Below, piece by piece: positions 17,599 to 30,753 of a stretch of DNA of 64,000 nt. Made by a program: the position numbers and the translations under genes. The notes beneath the pieces are model-generated. The model ran no database searches. It was given only the letters and a program-made list of their open reading frames with translations, and was not told the DNA's origin. Position 1 is the stretch's first letter. Each line of letters begins with the position of its first letter. The stretch is from Chrysomallon squamiferum (lineage: Eukaryota > Mollusca > Gastropoda > Neomphalida > Peltospiridae), in NCBI GenBank assembly GCA_012295275.1, contig CM022665.1:7727476-7791475 (forward strand). Direction: 5' to 3'.

Positions 17599-18541
17599 CA
17601 GGGTTTGTATGCATTTTGGAAAGTTTTAGAAAATCATCAGTGTTTTCCAGGACCTTGAAAGTTTTGGAAAATCAGTTTTTGTTACTTTGAGTTGGGAAAA
17701 AGTTATGGAAAATTATGTCCTTGCTGTAAATAAAATGTATGACAAAGTGGTTTGTTTCACCAGTATTTAGCCCCAACCATGTCCCATTGTATCCACTATA
17801 ATGAGGTGCAGTTATAGCCTACCCAGCAAAAATGTTTCTGATTTCTTAGTGGTTCTGTTTTAGCATGATCCTGAAAAATTAACTCAGTCTGTCGGTGCTT
17901 GTGCAGATCATCTTTAATTTGAATTAGAGACAAAGCAAGCATGGTTAGAAAAGGATACCGAATCACTGTTTTCATCTGCAGATTAACTGGCAGAATCTGC
18001 TTAGAAAAAAGGAAATCTCACTGATTTGACTAAATCTAACTGTTTCCAGAAAACTGAAAGCAAGAAACATGAAATTGCAGTTGTAAATTGTGAAATAATA
18101 AATCATAGAGAAGTCCAATTGATAATTCAGACCACAAACCCATAAGGAGTAGGAATTGGGGCATTTAAAGTTACGGGTTATTAACTGAATAACAAGAAAG
18201 GATCATGACAATTTTTTGTGAAGCGATGCGTCTCTATTCATATTTCTGGCATTCTGCCTTATATATCATCATAGTTGCATCCACTCAAAGTATAAAACTG
18301 CATTTGAAAATGTCAAAATAAATTACATTAATTTTTGTTATTACTAGTAATCCAACCTGTATACCATGCAGCTTAGTCAAAGCAAAAGTTTTTACTCTGA
18401 CAAACATGTCTAAAAATGAAAAAAAAAAAAAAAAAAAAATGTGATTGTTCGCTTGAAAATGGTTTTGGAAATTTGGATTTGTGGGCTATGGAAAATTTTG
18501 GAAACATTGAAATTTTGACAGCCCAAGGTGTATGAACCCTG
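17599..18541. mobile_element. hAT-like non-autonomous element (943 bp)
   Basis: The left end starts CAGGGTTTGTATGCATTTTGG; the reverse complement of the right end starts CAGGGTTCATACACCTTGGGC. These are imperfect terminal inverted repeats sharing CAGGGTT plus scattered positions. Subterminal stretches carry repeated TTTTGGAAA/GGAAAATT motifs on both sides, a pattern common in non-autonomous hAT elements. The 8-bp flanks (ttattgga and attttttt) do not match, so the target-site duplication is lost or the borders are slightly off. No ORF inside. Confidence 0.55.
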
Positions 18542-19479
18542 ATTTTTTTTACAATTACAGAACATACTTACTCCTGCAAAATCACCTTAATATATACAAT
18601 GCAGAGTAGGTAAAATTTAAATTTCCATACTAAAATGAAAATACTTAGGTATGTTCTTCACTGCCTACACAGATTCTAATTTGCAGAGTAAATTAGGGCA
18701 TTTGTTAGGGTTAAGTATCAAAATACATAATGTTAACTATGAGAAAATATATCCTAAAGCAACATATGTATGGTGATTTAAAGATTTGATTCTCAAACTG
18801 AATTATAAAAACCAAAACTTGTGTGTGACATTTTATGTGAATTATTTTCTTTGCTTTGCTTCTTATTTTTATTTTTTTATTTCTTCATTTTATTATTATT
18901 ATTTATGTGTTTATTATTATTTTATTATTATTATTATTATTATATTTATTTATTTGTATTGTTGTTATTGTTTTGTTCTTGTTTTTTTTTTTTTTTTTTT
19001 TTTTTTTCCACTAACACTAAATGAACGAATCGTTGGAATATGCCGTGGTAAACTTACCTTTTGAATTTACAAAATACTTGATTAACATTTGATGATATAT
19101 AAATGATCTTAAAGGTCAAACGAAATAAAGTATGTAATTGTAAGAAATCAAATGTTGAAATGAATGTAAATACATTAAAACGCCACAGACCAAGTCATAT
19201 TTTTAAAATAAAACTGTAAACATTGATAATAAATAAATAAATAAATAAATAAATAAAAACTATGTTTTCAATAACAAACCGTAACATGTTTTCAAGACCA
19301 AAACTAGCTGTAACGAATCTTTAGCGGAAATAACCGATATGTTCCGATAGTTTACGAGAAAGGCCGAAGATGTCGCTACGACAACGCTTCAACATGTGAT
19401 TGAAATGGCTGCCTCCATTAGAGTTTGTAAAGATTGCAACGAAAAATAATAAGACGATCAATGAGATATAACTGAGACA
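18542..19479. other. Intergenic, AT-rich, no gene seen
   Basis: Contains T-rich low-complexity sequence at 18850-19008 and (AAAT)n at about 19228-19257. The less AT-rich stretch near 19300-19440 may be the promoter or 5' UTR of the following gene. Confidence 0.5.
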
Positions 19480-19553
19480 ATGCTACACGTTACAACAGAA
19501 GTGGGGAAGCCAGGAGTAAAAGGTTCGATTCTTGTTGATGACAAAAAGAACAA

Positions 19554-19608
<55 letters not shown>

Positions 19609-22167
19609 TCATTATGGAAATTATTTATTAATTAATTTATTTTAATTTTCATATCTAGACATAGTTTAAAGATAAACTGTAATGGAACATTTGCCATGAT
19701 TTAAAACAAATTTTTACTTAGCAACGTTTCTAAATTGCCATGATTCAGAGCAAAGAATTAACAAAATACCTAGTTAACTAATCACCTAGGTCCATGTTTA
19801 TATTATTTATATAATTGTTTTGACGTAACAGTTACAGGACATTAATTGTCAACAAATAAATAAATTTATTACATTTGTTAATTTGAAAACAATTCAGAAA
19901 CAAAATTAAGAAGATATAGTATATTTAATTCTTTAATGACAGTTCAGCATGACTTGGTGTCAATATGTTTCCTCTATTTTATCAAGAAATTAGATGTATA
20001 AGTGACATGAAATAACAATTATTATGCACATTTTCATTTATTTCTCTTTGACATATGTCACATGTTGTTTCTATGTTAAACTGTTTTGTTCTTAACAGAA
20101 AGGGAAAAAAGACACTTTCCTGACATTCACAATGGCCCCTCAGAACCCAAATATAAACCTCGTGGTAGACGCTATATTCCTCATGGTTATGGATCATATG
20201 ATGAATGGAAACCACATCCACCCCACATTAATATTAAATATTCTGTGTGAGTGTGCACTGATTGTAGTATACAAAATGCCTAGTATATCCAAACATTTTA
20301 ATTCATTACTTATTTTAAATATAAAATGATTGATACCAGTTATTTTAATCATTTAACAAATTATTAGTAGTATTCTGGTAAGTTTGTTTTAACTGATGCC
20401 AGATCAAATGTATTATTTTTTATAAAACAATTTTATCACTTTAGTTTTTAATAGTTATTTGTCATATGACACTAATTAAAGATGTTTTGATGTAAATTGA
20501 TTTCTGTTCATTAAATTTGATTTATTGATAGTGATCTGGCCTATTTTATCTTTTTATTTAAATTAATTGATTTCTAACATTATAGCATGAAATTAATTTT
20601 ACAAAAAAATAATTGTAATAAATGTTAATTAAAAACTAATAATTCTTTCTTTTTGACTATATATATATATAGTCTTTTGAATTTATAATTAAAAACATAA
20701 AATCTGAATTTTCTAATTAATTTCAATATCAGTATAGTAAAAAAATGAAAAATTATGATTTTGTGTTAATATTTATACAATTTCTTAAATATGTATTCAT
20801 GCATAAAAGTCCTGATTTTATATAAGTGCAGTTATTTTAACATAATCTTCATTTAAATTTGTATAAAGAGTATATTTTGTTACAGGAATGGACCAGACTG
20901 GAATTCCCGATTAATGAAGTTTATTAAACCAGTGTATGAACAAAAATATCCAGCCGCAGAAATATGGCCTAACAACTGGCGTTCTATAAGACCATATCCC
21001 TGTAGGTGTTTTAAATTTTTTATTATTATTATTATCTTTCTTTCTTTTCTTTTTTTAACTTTTAATGTGTTCTTCCATTTCTTCTTAATTATGTTGTTAC
21101 TACAGTTACATGATTTTGTGTACCAAATTTTAATTTTAATTTTAATTTTAATTTTACAGTTACGTGGATAAGAAGTGAAAAGGAATGGCTACTTGATCCC
21201 AACCTCACAAATATTGGACTGCGCTGTGTCTTTAATGGAACTCACAAAGCATCTTTAACATCAGATGAAGAATTAACACATTCAATGATGTTTGGACGAG
21301 GCAGATCTTGTAAGTTTTTATATATATACAACTGTGAAATAAACCTTTTTTCATTATTATTTTTGTTTACTTATTCATTCATTTCAGTCATTTTAATTTT
21401 TTTTCATTCATTCATTTATTATTTTATTTTATTTTATTTTATTTTGTTCTTTTTTGTTTTGTTTTGTTTTGTTTTGTTTTGTTTTGTTTTGTTTTGTTTT
21501 GTTTTGTTTTATTTTATTTTATTTTATTTTAAAGTGCCTTTGATAAATCAGAGAAATGGGATCAGTGAAATTTCACCTGGTGATAAAAGTTACCAAGCAG
21601 TAGAATATTCACCCAATTTTTACAACCTTGGATCAACCAGACCTGTTCCAGCTTTTGGGTAAACATTCATTGTTGTTTGTTTTATTATTATTATTATTTA
21701 TTTTATTTTATTTTATTGGTTTAATTTTTTTTTTTTCATTATTATCCTCTTTACTCTGATAGTGCCATGTTATTATTTATATATATATATATATAAAACA
21801 TAGACCACTAAATAAAATTTTAATGCAGGTCATTTTTGTACCTATAACATTAGTGTAATGTCAGGCTATTTAAGTTACTCGGGAGGCCATGAGAGTTAAA
21901 GTGACTTAATAAATAATTTTATTGAAATTGTTACACTTAACTGAATGTATTTTCACAGTATATGTGTCAAAAAATTTATAAATGTCACTACATGAAGCAC
22001 TAATAACTGATGTGTCAACATATTTGCACTCACCTTACCCATGTTCACGTATCACACTTTGCATTTATTTTAATCAGAATATATTAAAAACAAATAGTGC
22101 TGTTAAAATAAAAGGCAAAAGCAAAAGGTTTATGTAAAGAAATTACCTCTTTTTTCCTTTTTTTTCC

Positions 22168-22207
<40 letters not shown>

Positions 22208-24120
22208 TATGTCATATTGACTGTATACATATTTTTTCAAGACATGATTACAAGCAAAAAGTTCCAAAACAATTTCTTTCAATTAATATATATTAAAAAT
22301 GTATGCTATCTGTACATAATGTTTTTAAATCGTTTTTAGTTAAATGGTTTAAAAATAGCCTAGTCCATAAGTTGTTAATACTTAAATTGTGTGATATTTA
22401 AAACTATTATTCAGTCATTTTGCATAATGTTTTGTTATATAAACCAATATTAACATAATGAAACAAAATTGTTAAATGATTTAAATAATTTTCCACTTTT
22501 ATTAAAAACAAATTTGGCCATTATTATTTTTACATTCATTATGGGCTCAGTTAAGATAGTCAAACTTGTATATAACAGTAATTCAAGGGACCACAGAAAA
22601 TGGCTGCTGTGGACAGGTGTCCTCTTTATAGAGGTTCCAAAATATTTCTCTCACTATAGAATCACATTATTAACTGTTATGACAGTTTGATTTCCTTTGT
22701 TAATTCCAGTAACCTCAAGAATAGAAAAACAATACAAATTAATAAAATAATGGTTTGCTTTCAATATCCCACCATGCATTACTAATCCAGTAAATCGCCT
22801 GTAATTTGATGTTTTCATTGCCAGTGGCTGTAATCTGTGGGATATTTTGTATGGTTTTTTTTTTTTTTTGGTTTTTTGTTGGGTTTTTTTGCACTTGGCA
22901 TGTTCTTTTCAGTGTCTTCTGTAGCATATGCTTTCCTTTTTAAAATACTGTTTGTGTATTTCCCACTCCAAACTGTTTTGCTGCAATTTTTCTAGCACTT
23001 GAAACAATCTTTGTAATAATTTCTACTCATTGTTCTTAAGTTGGTGGCATAAATAAATGAATAACTAAAAACTGAAATTTACTTTTATTTAGCTGCAGTT
23101 TATTCCTCAAGTGACATGTTTAATAAATTATTAGTTTTATGTTTCCGCTAAGGCATTGGTACAGTACTTGTTTTGGATTTATGTTGCAAACCATAAACAA
23201 AATAATTCTGGTGCACCAAGGTCATGATTTACCAAAGCATTCACCAGCTTAACTATATTGTTAATCTTTGCCGCTTGGTGCTGACTACTTGAGAAACAAC
23301 AAATTATGTCTCATTGATAGTGGAGACTACTCAGACATCTTGATTATAAATGCCTTTGATAATCAAACAGTAAAACATTCTGCTTTCATAGGCTACACCT
23401 AGTGACACATTACCTAGTTATTCAGCTGACATTTGCAAGATTAAAATAATCATGAGTATTAGCAAACATATATTTTTCAAAATAAGTTTGTTCTTTGTCA
23501 TGTCGAATCAAATTGCCAAACATACCAGTCACATGATACCAAAATAATAGCACTGCAGAAAACAATGCAATTTACTGGGATCTAAATTGCTGTATGATCA
23601 TATGTGATGGGAAGAATTATATATTTATATATATATATAGATTTATTTAAAAAAAATTAATTCATTAATATTTTTTTACTTTTTTTTTACTATTTTGGCC
23701 ACTAATGCAAGTTCAGACTTCATTTTTCTTGAAAAGTGGTGGCAGCTGGCTGCTGTCAATACAAATGGCTGTTTTATAGAGGCCACATTGTGTGTAAGGC
23801 TCAGAGTAACCATTATATATATATGTGCCCATTAGAGCAAGTTCAACTGCACAGTGTTTGGAAAAGTCAGAATAATTCATTTTATTCAAAGCTCTTATTT
23901 TGGAATACATTATTTTTCATTTTTGTATTTCTTTTTACTTTATATATATATATATAAACTTAAAAGAGACAAAAATATATTGATATATTAAAATATTTTC
24001 ACCACTAAATAAACCAGATATAGGCCAATATAATTATAATAAAAAGCTTTTTAAGGATTTAAAGTATATATTTTTATGAACAAACAATTTAAATTACAGT
24101 TTGTACATTTCCAAGTTATA

Positions 24121-24174
<54 letters not shown>

Positions 24175-25372
24175 GTTGTTATTGTTTAAATAACAAAGTC
24201 CAGTTTCTGCTGATAATAAATTATTCCAGTAAAATTGTACTGAATTTTCTCCATTTGCCACTGTATTTATATAAACTTAAAAGAGACATAAAATCTGTTG
24301 GTATATTAAAATATTTTCACCATTAAATAAACCTGACATGGGCCAGTTTAATTATAATAAAAAGGTTTTAAGGATTTAAGGATTTAAGGTAAACATTTAA
24401 TGAACAAACAATCTAATTAGATTTTGTATATTTCCAGCTTATTATTATTATTATTAATATTAGGTTGTTTTTGTTTCGGTAGCAAAGTGCAGTTTCTACT
24501 GATAATAAATTATTCCAGTAAAATTGTACTGAATTTTCTCTATTTGTCACTGCATCTGTGATATCACTGAATGTGTCTTGTCCGTCAAGTGCAAATCAAT
24601 GTCATAAATACAGGGGGAAATGTTAATCAAATTTAGTAACGTCATATTTTTATTTTCATACTTTTTTCATTAGCAGAAGATGTTTACTAGTAACAAATAA
24701 AATATTAGTCTGGAAATATATAAAATATTTTTAGACTGTTTATGTCATCAGAAATACACTTTAACTTCACCTTGTTTTCTTCACCTTGTGTTTTGATGTT
24801 TCCAGTGCACATGTACCTTGCAAAATTCTTCATACATTTGTTCCATTGAAACCAGCAACTGCTACAAAGAGGTGAGACTTACAAAAGCACTTTCTGACAT
24901 GGCCACATTGCAATCTTTTGGTGTGTTTGGATGCAAACATACTTTGTATGGGTGCAGTGTGTGAGTATTTGTGTCTGTGTCTTTATACATGTTTTTGTGT
25001 GTGCCCATATACATGTATATCTGCTTATACATGTGCAAACAGGTTTGTTCATTTTGAGATGTATATTTTGTAATCTTTGGTGCTAATCATTTTGTAAATG
25101 TTCTCCTTTTTTTTAAATTTATATAAATTTTATATAATATATATACATATCATTTAAACCATAATTTTCAAAATTACAATAGGTTACCATTTATTTCTAT
25201 AACTAAAACCAAACATTTCACAGAACAGTTGCATTTACTAATTCACAGGGAGACATTTAAGGAGAAGGAAAATTCTCAACAGAAAGAGATTGAAGTTGCC
25301 ATGGTGAAAAAGCTTGATGAGTGGAAACCAGCATCACCTCTGGTCCCAATTCATGAAGAAAAAAAATGGTAG
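19480..25372 (+). CDS. Conserved-looking protein of about 256 aa, possible axonemal/sperm microtubule inner protein
   Basis: Six exons join with consistent phase: 20099-20246, 20886-21001, 21160-21309, 21535-21658, 24806-24871, 25249-25372 (stop TAG). A putative first exon is 19480-19522 (MLHVTTEVGKPGVK), followed by a weak donor, GTTCGA. Its phase fits, but it is the least certain part. The product is rich in Pro, Tyr and Trp, with segments such as RGRRYIPHGYGSYDEWKPHP, WPNNWRSIRPYPFTWIRS and YSPNFYNLGSTRPVPAFG, and has a Lys/Glu-rich C-terminal tail. No signal peptide, membrane segment or enzyme motif is visible. The short aromatic/proline repeats and size recall ciliary or sperm microtubule inner proteins (for example TEPP/SPMIP8), but I could not confirm this from memory. 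Two AATAAA signals lie about 150 nt past the stop (25518-25527). Confidence 0.7.
19555..19608. repeat. (ATT)n microsatellite
   Basis: ATT array immediately after the putative first exon of the unidentified 256-aa gene. Confidence 0.95.
21419..21533. repeat. Compound (TTTTA)n-(TTTTG)n-(TTTTA)n pentanucleotide array
   Basis: TTTTA repeats, then about twelve TTTTG repeats, then TTTTA again, ending directly at the AAAG acceptor of the exon that starts at 21535. The array therefore doubles as the polypyrimidine tract of that intron. Confidence 0.95.
22168..22206. repeat. (ATT)n microsatellite
   Basis: ATT array in the 3.1-kb intron between the exons at 21535 and 24806. Confidence 0.9.
23957..24558. 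repeat. Tandem duplication of about 300 bp in an intron
   Basis: Unit 1 (about 23957-24270) and unit 2 (about 24274-24558) align through shared blocks: aacttaaaagagaca, tattaaaatattttcacca, aataataaattattccag and aaaattgtactgaattttct. Each unit has an internal ATT array, long in unit 1 (24121-24173) and short in unit 2. Non-coding. Confidence 0.85.
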
Positions 25373-27035
25373 ACATGAAAGCAGGGGTCACTTTTTAAGT
25401 AAATTTCTGACTATCAGCCACTACCACATACTCCATGAAGCCAGCAGCTTTCTTTCTGTCGATGACAAAAATATACATTTATTAGGACAATCCAATTCTT
25501 GACAGGACAATGTCATAAATAAATAAAACTGAATACTCTTAATAACGACCCTGTGGAAGCACAGATGTCCTAATGTAGCCCAGATCAAGTAGCTGTATTT
25601 TTATATGACCCTTTTTGAAAAGGTAACCTTCATAGCAAGAAGTGATATTTTTAATAGCACAAAATGTGCAGACTTCTCTATTTTGGTTCATTTAGATTGT
25701 AAGTAATGTGACGTTTGCATTAGTTAATATTTTTTAAATATTTTGCCATATTTTGGGTTTTAAAGAAAGCTGACATTTTATATTCTAAGCAGTTGACTTT
25801 TATGCTAATTAATTTTGCCACCAAAATTTTAAATTTTATTATTATTTATCTAAGCTAAGTATTTTAATAAAATTTAAAAAAAAAAGAAAATATATAGAAT
25901 TGGCTGTCAAAGTTATTATGTAGCTAAGGTTTGGCTTCCCCAGTATTTAGAGAATTCTCTGCATCCAATTTTTGTTTTTAATTACTCTGCTGTATATGTG
26001 CCAATGTAGCTGAAGTGCCTCAAAACAAAGTTTTAAATAATAACCGTTTTTGTTCAAAATATATTAAACCTTTTAGTACTCAGTATTAGAAAAACAAATA
26101 GAACTATTTTTATTTGGAACATTATATTTATATACTTTTACAATTTTTTTTATATTTTCACATAGTATTAACGTATTACAGTATTAATTTTAATAATCTC
26201 TAAAGGGTATCCTTGATTTATTATTTACTAATAATTACATGACATTGACACAGTGGTTGACATTTTGAAAGTCATATTTCTTTCCATTGAACAAACAGAC
26301 AGAGCAAATCAATACTTATATATATAGTGTGCTGTTCTAACTTATATAAACAAAATTCTAATAAACAACAAGGATGATAAAATGCGACTTTTGTTTCAGT
26401 ACATCATAACTGGGTACCTCTGACTTTAGACTTTAACAACTAACAGAACAGTTTTCAAGAATGATTTGTATTATAAAATGATAGTTTTTGACAAATGCCA
26501 CCATTTTTTTTTATTTTTTTTTTATTTTTTTTTAATAATTTAATTTTATATTATATTATATTATATTATATTATATTATATTATATTACATTTTATTTTT
26601 TTTATTTAATTTTATATTATATTATTTTATATTACATTTTTTTTTTTTAATTTAATTTTATATTATATTATTTTATATTACATTTTACTTTTTTAATTTA
26701 ATTTAATTTTATATTACATTTATTTTTTTATTTTAATTTTATTTTTATATTACATTTTATTTTTTTAATTTAATTTTATTTAATTTTATATTACATTTTA
26801 TTTTTTTTATTTTATTTAATTTAATTTAATTTTTTTATTTTTTTATTTTTGTTATATATGATAATAATTCATTTACAGTTTGAAGATAATGAAATTATAA
26901 TGACAAATTAGAATAAAGATCTGGATCTGAAACAAAATTCATCATTTTCCTCATCTATATATATTTTTTTCTTTTTTCAGTCTACTAGAACAATAGATCA
27001 GTAAATATGAAAGATTCTCATATTTTTAACTGGAA

Positions 27036-27067
<32 letters not shown>

Positions 27068-29107
27068 ATACTGAAATTTTTTTTTTTAGAAAAGACATTT
27101 ATATCAAACATTATTAACATATAAAAGGATGCACAGTATCTTTTGCTGACATTAAATTTGATTTATTTTTTAAATGTCATTCTAAAGTTATGATGCATCC
27201 CTTTTACTCTCTTCTGATCTGCTCCTTCATTTATGTATTTTCTGATCATACTGAGGGTACAAAATAAGTCAGTAATCTGTAAGAGCCACCTTTGGTCAAT
27301 AATTTGATTCATATCAGCATAGCAAGAACTGTAACATACCACATGGTACATAAAAACGGAAATCTTCCTATTAGCAATATTTTTAACTTCCTCTGTTTTT
27401 GTGCACATACTTGTTTTGTACCAAGCACTGTTAAATGTTGTTTGTGTTTCTACCATGGTAATGATAACAGCAGTAGGGCTTCCTGTGGAAGTGTTTCTGG
27501 TGATTTAGTTGTATATGTGTAATTGGTTTTATTTTGTGTGCTGCAATGTCTGTGATAACATATTTTTTTTACCATTTATTACCTATTTTATGGGTAACAA
27601 ATACCGTAATGTATTATTATACTGATCTCTGCTCAAAATAAATATCTTATAAATATCTGTCTCACTTGTTGTTTATCTGAGAAAATTCTAAAGATATTTA
27701 AATAATTTGTTTTTATATCACAAAGTTCCGTTTGTTTGTGAAACAAAATGGTACGTATGGTTAATTCAGGATGTGTTTCCAATGGTTTTCCATTGACCAA
27801 TTTCCAATTCCAGTTTCACATTGATGAATCATAGACATTATTGACAAGTCTCAAGTTTCTATTAATGATTGTACACTATACTATTAGTTATTTTACTTTT
27901 TGAATCTATCAGATAGACATTTGGATATAAATACTACTATTAGTTTATGTCAAAAATAAAATGTCTGAAGAGTGTTCTGGATACTTCCCCCAGTTTTTGT
28001 ATGTGACATAAAAAGTGAAAATGATTAATGATAATGATTGCATTCAGTCTTCTTAGTCAATAATGTTAAACTGACAGTCTATGACTAAAGTTTGTTCAAT
28101 GTTTCATGGATAGAATCAATTCTACGTGTTCTTATTCTTTAATTGTATGGTGTACTTGCTATTTTTAACACTTGTTCTGAAGTACAGAGGGAAACAAAAA
28201 TTGATAAAACAAATATGAAAAAGACTATACAACTCAACTGAATGAAGCCTGCATTGAACAAATAATACAGGATACAATATCAATAAGTAAATTTAATAAG
28301 CAGTTATTATGTCCATAGTTTAAAATATTTGCCGTCTTTTTCTTTTAAGATTTCTTAAATTTTATTTTATTTTATTTTTTGTATTATGTTTTTTTTTTTT
28401 TAAGATTTCTTAAATTTTTTTTTTTTTTTTTTTTTTTATTATTTTAAAATTATTTTATCTTTAGTTCAGGTTGTATAATTTTCATATTAATCATATCCAA
28501 AATATTTTGAGTTGGCCAATTTGAAGACAAAACAAGATTCATTATGGCATTTACGTTACAACAGACACATATCAGTTAGTACATTGCTTACATTTGTGTT
28601 TGTTCACTTGTTTGGCAAAGATACACAACAAACTATAAACTAAATACATTTTTTTATTTCAGCATTCTTTGTTCCCAAAGGTAATTGTAAGGCGAGTTGT
28701 TTATTCTTTAATCATATTTCCTGGATACGTTGCCAAGCCAGAACAGATGGGGACTGCCGGCGAGCCAGCTGAGATGTGCTTACGATTTTTTGGAGTCCTA
28801 ATCCCCCTCAAAGAGGGTACCTTTAGGTAAAGATTACTGTTACTGTAAAATTAATACACGTAAATCCTTTAGCAGAAAATATTAATATTTTTAAGAAGAT
28901 TCATAAAAGATAATAAATAGATACAATATAAATTTAAAAATGCAAATAACTCGAACCAGTTTATATGCTAAATTTATTGCAATTGTTTTGATGTATACTG
29001 AACAAATGACAAAGATACTAATGAATAGTTTGTAATGGACACATTGCTCGTCTGTTCTGTACCTAATACCAGTTTTGCAGTAACCTGCACGTCGCTATTT
29101 TGGATCT
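25373..29107. other. Intergenic, AT-rich, no gene seen
   Basis: Begins with the probable 3' UTR of the upstream gene. The rest is AT-rich with low-complexity blocks, notably 26505-26850 and T runs near 27039-27061 and 28417-28438. A less AT-rich segment near 28680-28830 has no convincing ORF or RNA fold by eye. Confidence 0.5.
26505..26850. repeat. AT-only low-complexity satellite-like block
   Basis: About 350 bp made almost only of ATTTT, TATAT and TTAATTTAATTTTATATTA units. Repeated TTTAATTTTATATTA.ATTTTATT segments of about 50 bp suggest a degenerate minisatellite. Confidence 0.85.
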
Positions 29108-30672
29108 GGGGCCATGTTCCCTAAGCTATCGTTAACACGTCGTTGACAAAATGTTCATGACCTCGAAGGTATCGTTAGGAACGCCGTTAGCCTACGATAT
29201 CGTTTTATTAACAAGTCCGACCCTGTTGTTAACAGTGTCGTTTATTAAAGGTACATCGTATAAACTAGCACGATAACCACTGCGCATACTGCATACTTCA
29301 TGAGAAAAAAAAAAAAAAAAAAAAAAAAAACAATGCCAATAATCCCTAGCATTATCTGCTTACAGTTCCTGGTTATGAAATTTTGGTCTTCGCTTTTGGA
29401 CCATCTTCTTTAGTTTGTCAGCCACGCTTACTTTGTAAAAGACTATTAGTCCATGAGACAGGGCAAATTTGGGTACCAAATGGACGAACAGATCCAATAT
29501 GGATATGGGTAAAATAGATCCAATATGGATATGTGGTAAAAAAACAAAAACAAAACAACATTCGACCAACTTTACCTAGGAACATGCAATTTTGATTATG
29601 TTGTTCTGTGTAAAATTCTGCACATGCTGATTTATAGTTATTTATAATGCATTTACTAAAATCAGTAAATACAGCCGAAAAAGATGGAATTTTTCAACAT
29701 TTCTTTTTTTCTCGTGATATAACTCTGACAATTTCTACTTGTAGAGATTGTTTTTAATATAAGAATTTATCATTGAAACGTTCACATTTTTCTACGGATC
29801 CAGTATAAACAGTTTACAGTTTTGAAAATTGAGTATAAACAGTAAACAGTAAGAATAAAACACTCATTACACTTTAAACAACAAATGGATAAATAAACAC
29901 TGATTAAAATATGACAGTTAACAGAAACAGACAATTCATAATCCGTTCTACCAACACAGTAAGCAATTTAATATGTAATAACTATACCAGAAGCTTCGTA
30001 AACTATTATGGCACAAAGAAATAGTAGGAGTTAAACATATAAAAAAGAAATATCCACTTAGGTGGTTACTATCCGATTAAAAATAGTTTTAATAAAAGGC
30101 TGAGTAATGTGGATGTTAAACAATCAACAATGAAAAATACTTCAAGGCTGTCATTCTTATTCTCAATACCTCACTCCACCAGTACTTTACTCCCTAGCTA
30201 CATTCCACAGAATTAGCTCAAAAGCAAAATTAGAAAACAAATAGCAGAGAATACAAAGCTTTCACTGTTATAATACTAATATTTAGAAAGTGTTTATTCA
30301 CATTTGCTGCTGTTTTGTACGTTTTAACATATAAATGATGTACTTAGTTTAATATGAATACAGTTTTCTGTAATAAAGTACAATGTAATCAACAAAATTC
30401 GTATAAGTAAATACATCTGTCCACCAATTTGGTATTCAGAGCCAAAATTAGGGGTCAAAATTACGCACGTGCGCCGTCGCTGCACGAAACGAACATCTCG
30501 TGGGTAGTAAACAAAATAACGACACTGTGATTATCGTTATTACGAAAGACTTGAAACGACATCGTAACGACAAGTAAACGACACTTTCGGCTAACAGTCG
30601 TTATGTTGTCGTTCGCGCCATTTTACGACGTCGTTATGATCTAACGACCGACATCTTCGGGAACATGGCCCC
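29108..30672. mobile_element. TIR-bounded non-autonomous DNA transposon (1,565 bp)
   Basis: The left end reads GGGGCCATGTTCCCTAAG; the reverse complement of the right end reads GGGGCCATGTTCCCGAAG, matching at 17 of 18 positions. Both subterminal zones (29108-29260 and 30520-30660) are rich in GTCGTT/TAACGAC motifs in inverted orientation, unlike the surrounding AT-rich DNA. The interior has a 29-bp A run (about 29303-29330) and no transposase ORF. No clear target-site duplication was found, so the superfamily is open. Confidence 0.75.
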
Positions 30673-30753
30673 TGGTTAGCTGAAATAAATTTTTAAATCA
30701 TTTTTAATATATTAAAGATTATTTTGCTTTAAGTTTAATAAAGGCATCTTGGT

